A stretch of 49,139 bases of DNA from Cyanophora paradoxa (Eukaryota > Glaucocystophyceae > Cyanophorales > Cyanophoraceae): the NCBI GenBank assembly GCA_004431415.1, contig QPMI01000140.1:1-49139 (forward strand), written 5' to 3'. Below, piece by piece: positions 26,362 through 38,075 of the stretch (the stretch's first letter is position 1; the number at the start of each line of letters is the position of its first letter). The notes beneath the pieces were generated by a model that saw only the letters and a program-made list of their open reading frames with translations, was not told the DNA's origin and ran no database searches. The position numbers were made by a program, and so were the translations under genes.

Positions 26362-28200
26362 CTTCGCAGGGCTATTGTATGGCGGAGACGGGACTACCCC
26401 TACAAATTCTCGGCTTTAGCAGGCGGGAAATATTTAGTAGATCGCCCAAAACCTTTTAGTACTATAAATATGCAGCCTACTAGTACTAAATATTTATAGT
26501 TCTACAGTAGTACGTACGTATACGCGTACGTACGACGCGTATATATATATTTTAACGCGTTTATAAATATTTCATTTCAGCTGCAATCACCGTTCGAACG
26601 CTTATATAATTACTAGTACTGCAAACGTACGAATATCCGCCAGCACTTTATTCGCCAAAACCCGAAAATCCTGGCGGAAATTAGTCCGCCAGCATCTTGA
26701 TTTCGCCACCATGTCACCTTCGCCATAGACGAGTCAGCGGCTAGTACCCCTCTCTCCATACAAAAGCTCAATTCGCCAACGTCAAATATTCGCCAACGCA
26801 CGGGTCTGGCGAAAATAGTCGAAATTATCCGCTGGCGAACTGTTGAACAGTCGACTTCCTCTTTTTAGGTTCCGATCGCGAGTTCTTTAGATAATTGCCG
26901 AAGTACTCGGTACTGGGGCGTTCAGAAAGAGCTTGAAGAATCAGAGAAGATTGGCCTGGATATCACGTGGATTTGGCCAATTGCAAGCATCATCTGGGCC
27001 CTAATTTTTGTTCTTTAATTACCGTACGGTACCGGCCCGCCTCCCCCCGCGCCGGGCCCGGCCGGGCCCCCCGGCGCCCCCGCCCCTCCCACCTCCCTCC
27101 CGGCCCTTCACGCCGTCCCCCCCCCCGGGCCCCTCCCCCCCTCCCGCCCCCCCCCCCCCCCCCCCCTCCCATGGACTTCCCATATGCATGCATATGGCCG
27201 GGGCGCCCGCGGCCAGCTGCAGCCTCTGGCAGCGCCGGCGAGCCCTCGAGCTTCCCGGCCCACCGAAGCGCGGCCGCGCGCGGCGCCGGGCGCGGCCCAT
27301 ATGCGCATGCATCGCCCGGCCGCGGCCCGCGAGCTCCGTGCACCATGACCAACTGGGATCGGATGCATACGATCATGATCATGAGTCAAGTGTACGTACG
27401 CGTGGCCCAGTGGCAATGGGCCGACCGCGGGGGCGACGTGCACGTGGGGGCGCGGGCGGCTACGTATACATCATGGCATATCCGATGATCTAGATCTCGC
27501 GATCGAGATTCGAGCCTGGTATTTAGAGGCAGAGGTGGCGAAAGAGGTCTAGAGTGCCGCAGTGCAATGCGGCATGCGCAGCTGAGAGGGGAGCCGGGGC
27601 TGGGGGGGGGGGGGGGGGGGTGGGGCCGGGGAGGCCGGCGCCGACGGGCGGATCCCGAGGTCGACGCCGAGCGGGGAGGGGGGAGGAGGGAGGAGGGGCG
27701 GGAGGCCGCGGCCGGGGACGCGGGCGGGCGGGCGGAAGAGCGCTAGCGCTAGCGCTGTCGCGCGCGATCGGTCCGACGGTCCATGGCCAGTCGTTGACGT
27801 CACGGATCTGGATTGAGAGCTATATATATTATCTGCGCATGCCACGCATCGCGATGAATTCGAAAGCCGCTGAGCTTAAAGCTTGCACCCTTGCGCTTAG
27901 CTTGTACACGTGCACGTGTCGTGCGGCGACACCGCCCCACGTGCACGTGCACACCCCTCTTAAGCTTTACTAAAAAGTTCAACGGTTAATTATAACTTAG
28001 TAAGCTAGCTATAGATCTCTCCGCTTAAAAAGCTTCCTCCGGATCCGGACTCCCGCCCTCGAGTTCTGCGGCCGAGTTCCGAGCTTACCGAGTCCGGATC
28101 CGCCCTGCGCATGCATCGATATCGATATCGATATATATCGAGTCCCGGGTCCCATATATATGTGCATTTTATACTCAGTGTGACTATGATATGATTCGTT
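26362..28200. other. Intergenic repeats, no supported gene
   Basis: 26,410-26,590 is AT-rich, related to 22,800-23,140. 26,640-26,850 is dense in TTCGCCA/TGGCGAA words in both orientations, possibly a decayed MITE. 27,140-27,175 and 27,600-27,620 carry long poly-C and poly-G. 27,720-28,140 has ATCGAT, GCTAGCGC and TCCGGATCCGGAC palindromes. No frame looks like a gene. Confidence 0.5.
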
Positions 28201-28684
28201 ACGTTGCCCCAGAATTACAGGGGCGCTGCCGACGCCCGCCGCCGGCGTACGTGCACCGCACAGCCTCGCGGCACAGGACCGCAGTTAGCATGTAGTTAAC
28301 TCGCATGCGGGCTCGCATGCAATTGCAAACGACAAAAAACAAATCTTTTTCTTTGGGGCGAGAAAATGAGGGAGTGGGCTGGAGGGGGGTACGACTCGTA
28401 CGAGTGCCTTGCGGCGCCACATTGAGGCACGAGCCCAGAATGCATCCCGCTCCTTGCGGCTTTGTGTTCCTGGGCTTACCGCAACACCCATCGAGGTGCT
28501 TAGACCTGCGTACATCGCGCCGGCGCAGGCTGAACGAGCGGCGCAGCGGCGTTTACGTTGGCGTGAGCTCCTTGGCGTGCAGGCGTAGCGCGCCACGCTT
28601 TCGAAGGTGGGACGCTGTGCTTGGGGCAATCGCGGTGCCGAGCCCGAGTCGCGCCGGTGAGGTTGAACCCACGTCGACCGTCGC

Positions 28685-30972
28685 TTGCAGGCCCGGCGCT
28701 GGACATTGCGAATTCAGTGGCTCACTCCGCGCGCGGCGACATGCCCGCGCGGGGCGCGCGGCAGCAGCACGCCGGCGTCGGACGCGGGAGAGGCGCGGCC
28801 GCGCCCGCCAGCGGTCGCCCAGGCGCGCATGCAGGCGGAAGAGCGTTCTCTGGACGATCCCGTGAGCGCGCTGCCCGGCGTGGGACCCGTGAAGGCCCAG
28901 CGGCTGCGCAGCTGGGGCCTCGGGACGGTCCGCGGCCTCCTGGAGTGGGTCCCAAGGGACCGCGTCCACGCCGGCGACCGCGCGAGCGTCGCGGCGCTCG
29001 CGGGCATGGGCGGCTCGCGCGCCACGGTCGTCGGGCGCGTCTCCCGCGTCCGCGCGGCGCCGGCGCGCAGTCGGCCCCGCCTTGTCGTCCTCACGCTCGC
29101 CATCTCCGACGACTCCGGCGCCTCCGTCGAGGTCGTCAAGTTCTACAACGGTACCCCCGCCGCCTCCCTTCTCGCCGCGTTCCAGTAAGCCGGCCCCCGC
29201 CCCTTCTTTCCCGCGCGGCCGCCTTCCGTCCGTCGACGCCCCTGCGGCGCAGGCTGGGTACGCTGGTGTCCGCGTCGGGCACCGTGGAGGTGGCCGGCCC
29301 GGCGGACGCGCAGCAGGGGGGGTACCGCAAGCGCCCGGGGAGCGTTTCTCTCAAGTCGGCCGAAGTCAACATTCTCCGCCCGGTCCGCAGGGGCGACTTC
29401 CCGCCCGGCCGCCCCTCCGGCCCACCTCCGCGGGGCCGCGTAGGCGTGGGAGGCGGGCCCAGACGCGGCCGACCCTGAACCGCCCCGCGTCACGCCCCTG
29501 TACCGCCTCCCGTCGGCACGTTCCACGTTCCTGTACACCCCTCCCGCCCGCCGTCCTCCCCCCTGAGCTCCGCGCAGGCGCCGGGGGAGGCGGGGAGCGG
29601 GCGCCGCGGAGCCGCGGCGGACCTGCGCCTGCTCGGGGCGGCCATACAGGCGGCGCTGCCCTACGCCGAGCTCTTCGTGCGGTCCTACCTCTGCTTCGCG
29701 AAATGCGGCGCCGCCGGGACTCGAACCGGGCGCCGTCCCCGCGCGCGCAGGAGGACCCGCTGCCCCCCGACATCCTGGAAAAGCTGGGCCTACCCCCCCT
29801 CTCCGAGGCGATGCAGAACGTGCACGGGGCCGCCGGTCCCGACGGTGCGGCAGCCCTCTACGCGCCCCCTCCCTCCCCCCCCCCCTTCTCCTCGTTTTCA
29901 GCGGGACTCGAACCCGCCCCCCAGAGATGGAGGCGGCGAGCAGACGGCTCGTCTTCGACGAGCTCCTCGCCCTCCAGCTCGGTACCCCCCCGCCGCTCCG
30001 CCCCCTCTCCTCCCTTAGCGCAGTCGCCGGCAGCCCTGCTGCTTGGCAAGGCCAAGCGGAGGTCCAGGCGCTGCTCTGTACCCCCCTCGCCGCCCGGCGA
30101 GCTCATTCGGCGGGTCTGCCGTACCCCCTCTCCCCCCGCCTGTGCGTACCAGGCGGCGCCCTCGCCCTTCGCGCCTGTGCGGGACCCTCCGCCCCGCCCC
30201 GGCCCGCCCCTTCCTCCTCCTCAGAAGCGGCGGCGTAGGAGGAGGAGGCGAAGCGGGTGAGACGGGGGAGGAAAAGGAGGGGGCCGGGATCGACGCCGAG
30301 GCGGCCGGGTACCTAATGGCCGGCGCCGAGGGCCCCGAGGGGGCCCCCGCCCCGCACGGTCCGCCTCGCCGCCCCGGCCCGGCCCGGCCCGGCCCACCCG
30401 GGGCCCTTCCGACCGTGCTTGGTGGCTTTGCAGTCCTCTCTATGTCAGCAACGCCGATCCCCCGAACGTAAGCGCCCCCCCCCCCCCCCCCCCCGCCCTA
30501 TTTCCTTCTCAGTTCTGTACCCCCTCCTTATCTTCGCCGCAGGCTGGCGCTTGCCCTGCACGGCGATCTTGACATCTCCGTCCTGGACGAGGTACCCGCC
30601 GTGGCCCCCTGTACCCCCACCCCTGAGCCGCGTCTGAACCGCGTCTGAGCCGCGTCTGAATCTGAATCGCCGCCTTCAGATGCCTTCCGGTCGCAAGCCG
30701 ATCCGCACCCGCCTTCTGCGCCCCGAGGCGCGCCCGCGCGCTTCCTGTACCCCCTTGTCCGCCTCCTCACCGGGGTACAGGAGCGGGAGGACGCGTACAG
30801 CGTGATCCGCGAGCACTGCGCCCGCGGGCACCAGGTCCGCGACCATTCCCGTACCCCCTACCTTCTCCAGCCCACGGATTTCGGCCGCAGGCGTACGTTC
30901 TCTTCCCGCTGGTCGAGGAGAGCGAGGCGATGGCGCACCTGGTATGCCGTATGTATTACCCCTCTAGCTACC
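28685..30972 (+). pseudogene. recG-like: RecG-type helicase, truncated duplicate (motor motifs missing)
   Basis: Colinear with the copy at 38,076, introns included. It keeps the Arg-rich presequence-like start (MQARRWTLRIQWLTPRAATC), the wedge/OB region ([29 protein letters not shown], then a spliced [12 protein letters not shown]), VFDELLALQ, motif [13 protein letters not shown] (30,432-30,468), [10 protein letters not shown] and [15 protein letters not shown]. At about 30,135 it lacks the roughly 1.06 kb corresponding to 39,530-40,590, which encodes Walker [17 protein letters not shown] and DEQH. Homology stops near 30,972 within an intron, so the C-terminal helicase half is also gone. It cannot be an active helicase. 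A chimera with downstream exons is possible because the intron donor remains. Confidence 0.8.
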
Positions 30973-31439
30973 GGGGGGGCCCGTCTAGGGCGCTCCAGAC
31001 GCCTCGCGGCGGCCCCTCAGCGGGGCCGCCCTTGTGCCCTCCTCTTCCTTCTCGTTCTGCGGCGGGGCCCGAGGCGGGCGGCCTCGCCCCAGCCAGAGCG
31101 GCCCTGGGTCCTCCCCCCCTCCCTTCCCCCCTCCGCCACCCCACCCCCGGGCCGCGGGCGCGGGCAGCCGCCGCCCGCCGCGGGGATGGGCCGGGACGCG
31201 GCGCGCGGCAGCCGCCGGGCCGAGCCCGAAGCCACGGGGCGGGGCAAGCGGCCGTTCAGCCCCGGAGTTCACTGCGGCGCGGGCGACGGCGGCGCGCGAC
31301 GCGGCGGCCGCCCCTGCGCCGCGGGCGGGGCGCACCGGTACCCCCCGCCGGCTCTCCTGGACACCTCAGCCTCTCAGCCGTCGACCCAGCCATCCAGGGC
31401 CCCCGGCGCGCCCCGCCGCGGCCTCCCTGCCGTCCTCCG

Positions 31440-32197
31440 CCTCGCCCGCATCCCCCCCCGATGCCCCCCCCCCCGGGCCGCCCCGAGAGCCCCGAGAGCC
31501 CCGAGAGCGGCGAGAGCGGCGAGGAGGCCTCGGGGGGGTGCGAGACCGATGACGACCCGCCGCTGTGGCCGCGGCGGCCCTCGCACCTGCCGCCCTACCT
31601 GGCCCCACGTTCGCGGGGGACGCCCGCGGGGCGATGCGGAACCGAGTCCCTTCCGCCGCTCCCTGCGCAGCTCCTCGCGCTCGCCGCAGCGCGCCGGCGC
31701 AGGCGCCGCGATCCTAGAGGAGCACTTCCGCGAGTCGCACGGGCCGGGCTGCGCGGGGGACCTTGAGACCCTCCACGGCCTCTGCTGCGACTGGGGCGCC
31801 GGCCGCCTCGCCCGCTGGCGGCCTGTCCGGGCGCTCCTGCGCGCCTTCGACCAGTTCTTTTACCGGCGCATCCACAGGGCCTACCATGCACGCCGGTCCT
31901 TATACCCCCTCCCCTGCTCTATTTTTAGAGCCGACGGCGTCGCAGCGGGGTACACGGCGGCCGGCGAGGCGCTCGCTCCCGTTCGCGGACGTGCTGACGG
32001 GGCCGCCGGTGCTGCCCGCGGGTCCCGCGTACGGCGCGGAGCCGTACCCCGACTCGCCCGCCGCGGCCGCGCCGCCGACGCCGAGCGCGCCGGCGCCCTC
32101 CTCGGAGTTGCCGACGCCCGCGGCGGGCGAGCTCGAGCGGCCGGTGCGGCAGGCGCTGGCCGCCCGCTTCGACGACGGCGACTTTGCCGAGATCTGA
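31440..32197 (+). CDS. Unidentified gene segment 3' of truncated RecG copy
   Basis: Acidic low-complexity PESPESPESGESGEEASGG at about 31,480, then AILEEHFRESHGPGCAGDLE and RWRPVRALLRAFDQFFYRRI (31,710-31,880) in another frame. A probable intron (GTCCTTATACC to TTTTTAG, about 31,900-31,929) precedes a final exon SLPFADVLTGPPVLPAGPAY, with ELERPVRQALAARFDDGDFA near its end, stopping at TGA 32,195-32,197. No family recognised. It may be an independent gene or supply new 3' exons to the truncated RecG copy. Confidence 0.4.
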
Positions 32198-32204
32198 GCA
32201 TCTG

Positions 32205-32690
32205 AGCCCTTGTGAGAGGATTCTGAGATTGATCCTCTTTAATTCCAGATGCACGAGGAAACCGCTCAGCGGCTTGCGAGGCGAGGCGAGGGGAGGGGAG
32301 GGGAGGAGAGGCGAGAACAAGATCTCTGGAGCTTCTCCCCCTGTCTAGAGGGGAGAGAAGATCTAGAAGAGGAAATATCGATCGATCTATATCGATCATG
32401 ATCATCAGCACAGTGATGGTTGGGGAAGGGGAAACATCTTCCCCTGTCCCACTTTCCTGTGCACAACCCGACCAAAATTCCAACTTTTTCATGCCCGCAA
32501 TTCCGGTTACGGGCCTTGGAACCCGAAACTAGACCAAAAATGCATTCCGGAAAGCCGACGAACGGGGCCCCCGGTCGCCCAGGAACCGTGCCTGTTGCTG
32601 CAGCACGTTTTTTCAAGTTTCGAATTCCCCTTCCCCGGACCCAGGTGGCGGCGTACCCCCGCCCTGTCGAACCCTTACCCCCCTCACCGC
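32205..32690. other. Intergenic, no supported gene
   Basis: GAGGCGAGGGGAGGGGAGG purine tract (32,279-32,310), ATCGATCATGATCATC palindromes near 32,395, otherwise featureless. Confidence 0.4.
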
Positions 32691-32697
32691 GGCGCAG

Positions 32698-33200
32698 GCG
32701 ATGTTCCGGGCCTCGTCGCGGCTGCCGAACGGGCCGCGGCAGGCCCGCCTGTTCATAGAAGCCTTCGCAATCGTGCCCGCGCTGACGAGGGCAGATGCGC
32801 ATGCGGGCGGAGGTCGAGCGGAGGCGGCGCGCCGACGCCCTCTTCTCTGCACTCGGGCGGCGCGCGGCAGCGGCGGCGGCGAGCGGCGCCTCACTGACCG
32901 AGCGGCCGCTGCGGGGCGGGCGGCCCCCCACCGTGCTACAAGGCCGCCGTGAAGGAGTACCAGCGCGCCTGCGGCGCCGCGGTACCCCGGCCCTCAACGA
33001 GTACGCCTTCAAGGTCCGCTCGCGGGGGTACCGCTTTTTAGATCCCGAGTCGCCCGCGCTTACCGTACCCCGCGGCCGGGCCCGCAGTACTCGTACGTGC
33101 TGGCGAACTTCTGCGAGGCGGGCCTACCCCGGCCCCCGGGGCCGTCCGCGAGGTGCTCTGGGGGGTATGCGCCGAGGAGTCCGCCCCCTCCCTCCTCCCC
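32698..33200 (+). CDS. Unidentified short multi-exon gene or fragment
   Basis: After a GGCGCAG acceptor: AMFRASSRLPNGPRQARLFI EAFAIVPALTR (32,698-32,790). Later pieces have splice-like borders: KAAVKEYQRACGAA (about 32,940-32,982, followed by GTACCCC), NEYAFK (then GTCCGC) and, after CCCGCAG, YSYVLANFCEAGLPRPPGPS (33,088-33,150). I cannot identify the product or be sure these are one gene. Confidence 0.3.
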
Positions 33201-33585
33201 TAGACGTACCCTCCTCGCTTACCTGTATACCCCCTTACCTGCATGCACGCATATGCGAAAATCCAGCGAGAAATCTTTAATCATGATCCCGGTACCCCGG
33301 GGAATTTAATCATGAACAAGAATCTTTTATATCCCGCTCGGGAAGAAGAGCATGCATGTGAGTACAAGGGGCCAGACCCTGCGAACTCGATTTAATGAAG
33401 CGCGCGCGCGGCGATCGTACACGTACAATGACAGTCGTACATACGTTATTGTAACGGCCAAAGAGGCCAGGAAACCGACATTCGATTGCAAAATCATTAT
33501 ACACGAACAAGGCGAGGGCCGCTAGCTCGAGGAAGCCGGCGCCTGCCTATAACCCGCCGTGCAGCCTGGCAGAACGACTAGAAGC

Positions 33586-34785
33586 CTAGAGGAGGTGCTC
33601 GGTCGGGCCGGCGGCGGCGAAGCCGGCGTCGTGCACGTCCGCGTCGGCGAAGGCAGAGTCGGCGCCGGCGGCGCCGACATCCGCGGCCTCCTCCACCTGC
33701 GCAAGCGGGACTCAGTGACTCTCACAATTATAATTAATTCAGAAAGAAGAGTAACGCACGTCGCCGATGGCGCCGGTCTCGACGTCGTCGAAGCCGGTGG
33801 CGGTGTACATGTAGACCTGGTGATCGGACTTGTCAGGGCGGAATCGACATCGAACCTCGGAGGGACTCGATCTACCTTGAAGGACTCGTCGACGGTCAGG
33901 GGGTCGGCGTCCGCCTGCAGCTGGCGCGCAGACGCGATGCTTCCAGTGCCCATACTGGTCGGCTGCGATCGATCGCGACCCTGAGATCGAAACTGTACGA
34001 TCGAAAGCCGAAACGCGATGGACGCACTTGGCCGAACGGGTTGGTTCCATCTGCCGTTGATCGGAAGCAGGCGATGGTGCCGTTGATCATCTCCGCGTAG
34101 TTCGCGCCGTTCGGGCAGCAGGCCGCGGCGCTCTGCGCCCGCGGCAGGTCAGAGGATCCCGGAGGCCGACAGTTCTTGATCTACAAGGACGAAAGCGAGG
34201 CCCTGAGGGACGGACCTCACGCCAGCCCTTGACGGGCAGCCCAGCTGTGCCGGAGCTCGCGTAACGGATCCACCCATCGTCCGTCTCGATGACCGGCTGC
34301 CCGTTCACGGTGGCCTGGTCGAGAATCTGCGGGGATAGGGTCGTCACATTCTGGCGCCGGAGGCCCGAAGGTGCGTATTCGCGAGGACAAAGTCGGACCG
34401 ACACGGAGACAGCGCCGGCGGGGCAGTGGAATTTCCCGCTGCCCCCAATGTCTGCGCGCCGCTCGACTAGGCGCGAGACGGGACGCGTTCGCGGGCGCAC
34501 TATCGTTGACCACCTTGATGTTATGCGTGTAGGGCAAGGAGCCGGCCCTCACGACGTGATACTGATTGGGCGGTCATCATCATGATCAGGCGGGCACTGG
34601 AAGGCGGGCGCCGCCGTCCGGCCTCTCTTACCTGATCGAAGTAACCCAAGTTTTCTTCCCGGTAAATGCCCAGAGACCTTCTCGGAACCGTCTTGCTGTT
34701 CTGCAATGCATACGTATATATATACGGGGTCAGCGCGTTCACGGCGCCTGGTGGGTTCGGGGGAAAGCGCTAGCGTGCGCGCCAT
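33586..34785 (-). CDS. Multi-exon host gene, unknown product
   Basis: At least seven exons read on the minus strand with GT-AG borders and an unbroken frame: 34,632-34,700 (KTVPRRSLGIYREENLGYFD), about 34,503-34,561 (YHVVRAGSLPYTHNIKVVND), 34,216-34,326 (ILDQATVNGQPVIETDDGWI), 34,028-34,180 (SAAACCPNGANYAEMINGTI), 33,876-33,962 (ARQLQADADPLTVDESFK), 33,760-33,828 (DHQVYMYTATGFDDVETGAI) and 33,586-33,696 (VEEAADVGAAGADSAFADAD), ending TAG. The first exon may start at ATG 34,785 (MARTLALSPEPTRR), but its donor phase does not fit. The join of the second and third exons is also unsettled. No family recognised. Confidence 0.55.
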
Positions 34786-35391
34786 TTTCAGAAGGGGTGT
34801 TGAACGTGCGTCGCGATCGGGTGCGCGGGGGCGGCCGGGAGGGCCGATGCGGGTGAGGCGCGCGGTGCGAGGGAAATGGGCCGCGCCCCAACTTGGACCC
34901 AAGCTTCATCTCGCGAGTCGCGACCGATGGCCATGGTCAGGGTGGTCGCCGGGTACTCCCAATTTCGTCGTTTTTTTGGACTTGGTAGCTCCAAAGAGGT
35001 ACTACGGTACTTGAAAAAAAGCATTAAATCAGCCTCAATTGCAAGGTGATCATGAAAGTTTCAAGATCACCAAAGTCGAGTGTTACCAAAACATTAGAGT
35101 ACCCGCGCGCTGATCAAGATCGGTGACGTCACAAATGATTTCGCACACGTGCGCACTGCGCATGCACACCGAGACAATACAGCGAAAGATATATAGGGCT
35201 GGGCTGTCTGTATACGTATACGTATAGTCGTCGTATACGTAATACGTATACGTAAAATATCAAGTCGGGCCGGGCGGGACTCGGGCCCGGGACTCCGGGA
35301 GACCTCAGAGATCTAGATAGATTAATACCAGTAGAGCCGTCGAGGCGTGCCACGGTGCGTAGTACTGTAGCTGGTAGCTGGAAAGGAAAGC

Positions 35392-35394
<3 letters not shown>

Positions 35395-35474
<80 letters not shown>
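35395..35474. repeat. (AT)n microsatellite, about 80 bp
   Basis: An uninterrupted (AT)n run, followed at 35,507-35,526 by (GC)n. 34,800-35,840 otherwise holds no supported gene; it has TATACGTATACG palindromes around 35,210-35,255 and a CG-rich palindromic tract at 35,760-35,835. Confidence 0.95.
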
Positions 35475-35476
<2 letters not shown>

Positions 35477-35842
35477 CCCTCCGCCGCCGATCGCGAGGCT
35501 CCGCGCGCGCGCGCGCGCGCGCGCGCATATGCATGCGCACGCGCACCGTGGCACCGGCTGGGATGCATATGCTCGCACCCGGCCGGCCCGCGCGCCTTAA
35601 ATTTCGCTCACTTATATTTAAGCTTTAATTTGCAATTGGCTTCAGCTGCAGTCTGCAGCTGATCATGACGTCGACCGCCGGTATTCGAAATTCAGGGCAC
35701 AACCGGCGCGGGACCGTTATTTATATATAAGCTTCGCGCGCGCGCGCGTATACGTACGACGACGCCCGCCCGGCGGCCCCGGCCACCGGGCCCCCGGCCC
35801 GGGGGCCGGGGGTCGGCCCGGCCGGGGCGCGGCCGCCGCCGT

Positions 35843-36863
35843 CAGTGTTGGGTAAACTTTACTCCCCCAAAATTGCCGCAGTGCTTTGGAAAAGATTGTG
35901 CAAATATTTGCACCATATATATATATATAGAAAACATTCGAATTCCAAGCACCGTAAAAGCACCGTATTCCTTGGCAAATAAAATAAGCGTCTAAACGAG
36001 AGATATAAGCTTTATAATGATACCTGTGAGTTTAAATTCAAAGTTTGCACGCGTTTAGTCTTGTTAACGTTTTGGCCTTCTTTTCAGGGTCGACGTCGCC
36101 CAGAGGGGGGTACCCATTTGAAGGAGGCGACCTTCGAATTCGCCCTCCTGACACCCATGTAACTCTCTCAACTCTAGAATTATGTCAGAACGTTTAACCG
36201 AAGGGAATGCCGCAAGCTAGCAGCCGGTAGATCTTGCTCGGTCTCGTGGGACGCGCCTATAGCTATGGGACTCCTGACTTGCTCAATTGCCATTTCTCTC
36301 GGGACTCCTGACTTGGGATCTCCATGGGCTACAAAACTAATTGTTCGAGTTGATCATTAGTTCCCAGAGATACGAAGTTTCCAGTATGGAGAATTTGGGA
36401 AGTTCGAATTCGTTGTTCCGAAACCGTAATTATATATATAAGACTATCTGATTCCGAGCTATTGGGACTCGACTGGGGGGGCCGGGGCCCCACTAGTGTC
36501 CCGGTCTCGTTTGGACGCGCCTCGCGAGGGAGTGAGCTGAACTTGAAATCCACTCTATAATCTACGGTCTCGTTTGGACGCGCCTCGCGAGGGAGTGAGC
36601 TGAACTTGAAATCCACTCTATAATCAATATTTAAAAAAATTTTCCGGTCCGCTGATCCGGCTTCGCAGGCCGGCGACCGGATAACAGGCGGTGGGGTGGG
36701 GTGGGGAGGGGGGGTTAAGTGCAAATAAACTGAAAGTTTTCTAGGGCTGTATACGTAGCTATAGCTATATAGGATCGAGGGGGTGAAAATTAACTGAAAG
36801 TTTTCAAGTACTACGGTAAGCTTTCAAGAGAAAGTTTACCCAGCGCAAACTTTCCGAACACTG
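35843..36863. mobile_element. Possible degenerate hAT-like element, about 1 kb
   Basis: Both ends start CAGTGTT(G/C)GG when read inward and carry GGGTAAACTTT within 30 bases. Flanking octamers GCCGCCGT and GCCACCGC agree at six of eight positions, so the target duplication is decayed or coincidental. No coding sequence inside. Confidence 0.35.
36503..36624 (+). repeat. 63-bp tandem duplication
   Basis: Two nearly complete copies of a unit starting GGTCTCGTTTGGACGCGCCT and ending TCCACTCTATAATC, 63 bp apart. A related GGTCTCGTGGGACGCGCC occurs once at 36,239. Confidence 0.9.
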
Positions 36864-38075
36864 GCCACCGCCGGCGCCGGCGGCGCCGCCGCGCCCCGGC
36901 CCGGGCCGGCCGGGCCCCTTGATTCATGATCAAGCAAGCTCCTCCGGATCCTACCGCGACTGCCGCCGGCGCCACCCTTCGAATTCTGGACGTCGTGATC
37001 ATGAGTTCGGAGGAGCACGGCCTTGGACTCGCTTGAAGCCTCGGATCCGGAGCCTCGGAGCGTCATGATCAGGGGCCGAGAAGGCCGCCGGAGCTCGAGC
37101 GCGCGGCGGCGCCGGCCGCGCGCGGAGGCTGATCACTGACTAACACTGAGTCATGACGGAGCGCGCGGCGCCGGACATGTACAGGGGCCGGGGTTGCGGC
37201 GCTGCTAGCGCTGGATCCGGAGACGGCAGCGTCGACGTCGGCGGCGGCGCAGGATCCAGACGATCGCGACTCCCGCGACTCGGCGACGCTGAGATTTATA
37301 ATTACCGTACCTCCGGCACAGGCGCCGGGTCGTCCGATCGCGATGCTTGCAAATTGATGCACATGCATATGATCGCGGCGGATTGCGACTAAAATTTTGC
37401 GCATGCGACTCTGATGCGAGTCAAAATTTGCGACCCGCGAGATGCATATGCGCATGCATATGGTCCGGCTCATGATCATGATCAGGGATCATCGGATCGG
37501 ATTCGGATCCGGAGCTCGCGATCGAGCCCAAGGAGGCCAAATTAAATTAAACTTGAAATAACAAGCTTAAGCATGCGCACGCGAATACGTATTCACCACC
37601 TGCACGTCGCCGTGAAGTCGCACGCGTACGTGCACCGCACAGGACCTCGGAACGGGTTAGCATGCAATAAACTCGCGTGCGGGCTCGCATGCAATTGCAA
37701 ACGAGAAAAACAAATCTTTTTCTTGGGGACGAGAAAAATGAGGGTGTGAGCTCTTGAGGGGTATATACATAAGTGCTTGGACGTTCGACACGGCGCCACA
37801 TCGAGGCACGAGCCCGGAATGCATCCCTCTGCTTGCAATTGCGGCTTAAGCTTTGTGTTTCCGGGCTTAGTGCGACACCCATCGAGGTGCCTGGCCTGCG
37901 TACATGGCACCGGCGCAGGCTGAACGAGCGGCGCAGCGGCGCTTACGTTGGCCTGAGCTCCTTGGCGTGCAGGTGTAGCGCGCCACGCTTTCGAAGGTGG
38001 GACGCTGTGCTTGGGGCAATCGCTGCGGTGCCGAGCCCGAGTCGCGCCGGTGCTTGAAACCACGTCGACCGTCGC
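36864..38075. other. Intergenic; 3' part is duplicated RecG 5' flank
   Basis: 36,900-37,520 is rich in TGATCATGATC and CGGATCCGG palindromes with no supported gene. From about 37,625 the sequence parallels 28,245-28,684 (CGTGCACCGCACAG, ATGCAATTGCAAACGA, GAGGCACGAGCCC), so the RecG duplication includes at least 400 bp of upstream DNA, presumably the promoter. Confidence 0.6.

Noticed and set aside
26640-26850. Possible MITE with TTCGCCA/TGGCGAA repeats
   Set aside because: Repeats occur in both orientations, but I could not define matching ends or a target duplication.
28285-28629. Minus-strand frame upstream of the left RecG copy, with a partial counterpart near 37.6-37.9 kb
   Set aside because: Conserved only because the flank is duplicated; the two copies differ by indels and frame, and no domain is visible.
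29703-29735. tRNA T-arm-like GGGACTCGAACC sequences (also 19,903, 29,896, 39,110, 40,206)
   Set aside because: Each has a T-arm-like GGATTCGAACC/GGACTCGAACC core, but no matching acceptor, D-arm or 7-base anticodon loop at the right spacing. The best case, 19,890-19,965, has only a 4-base loop where the anticodon should be.
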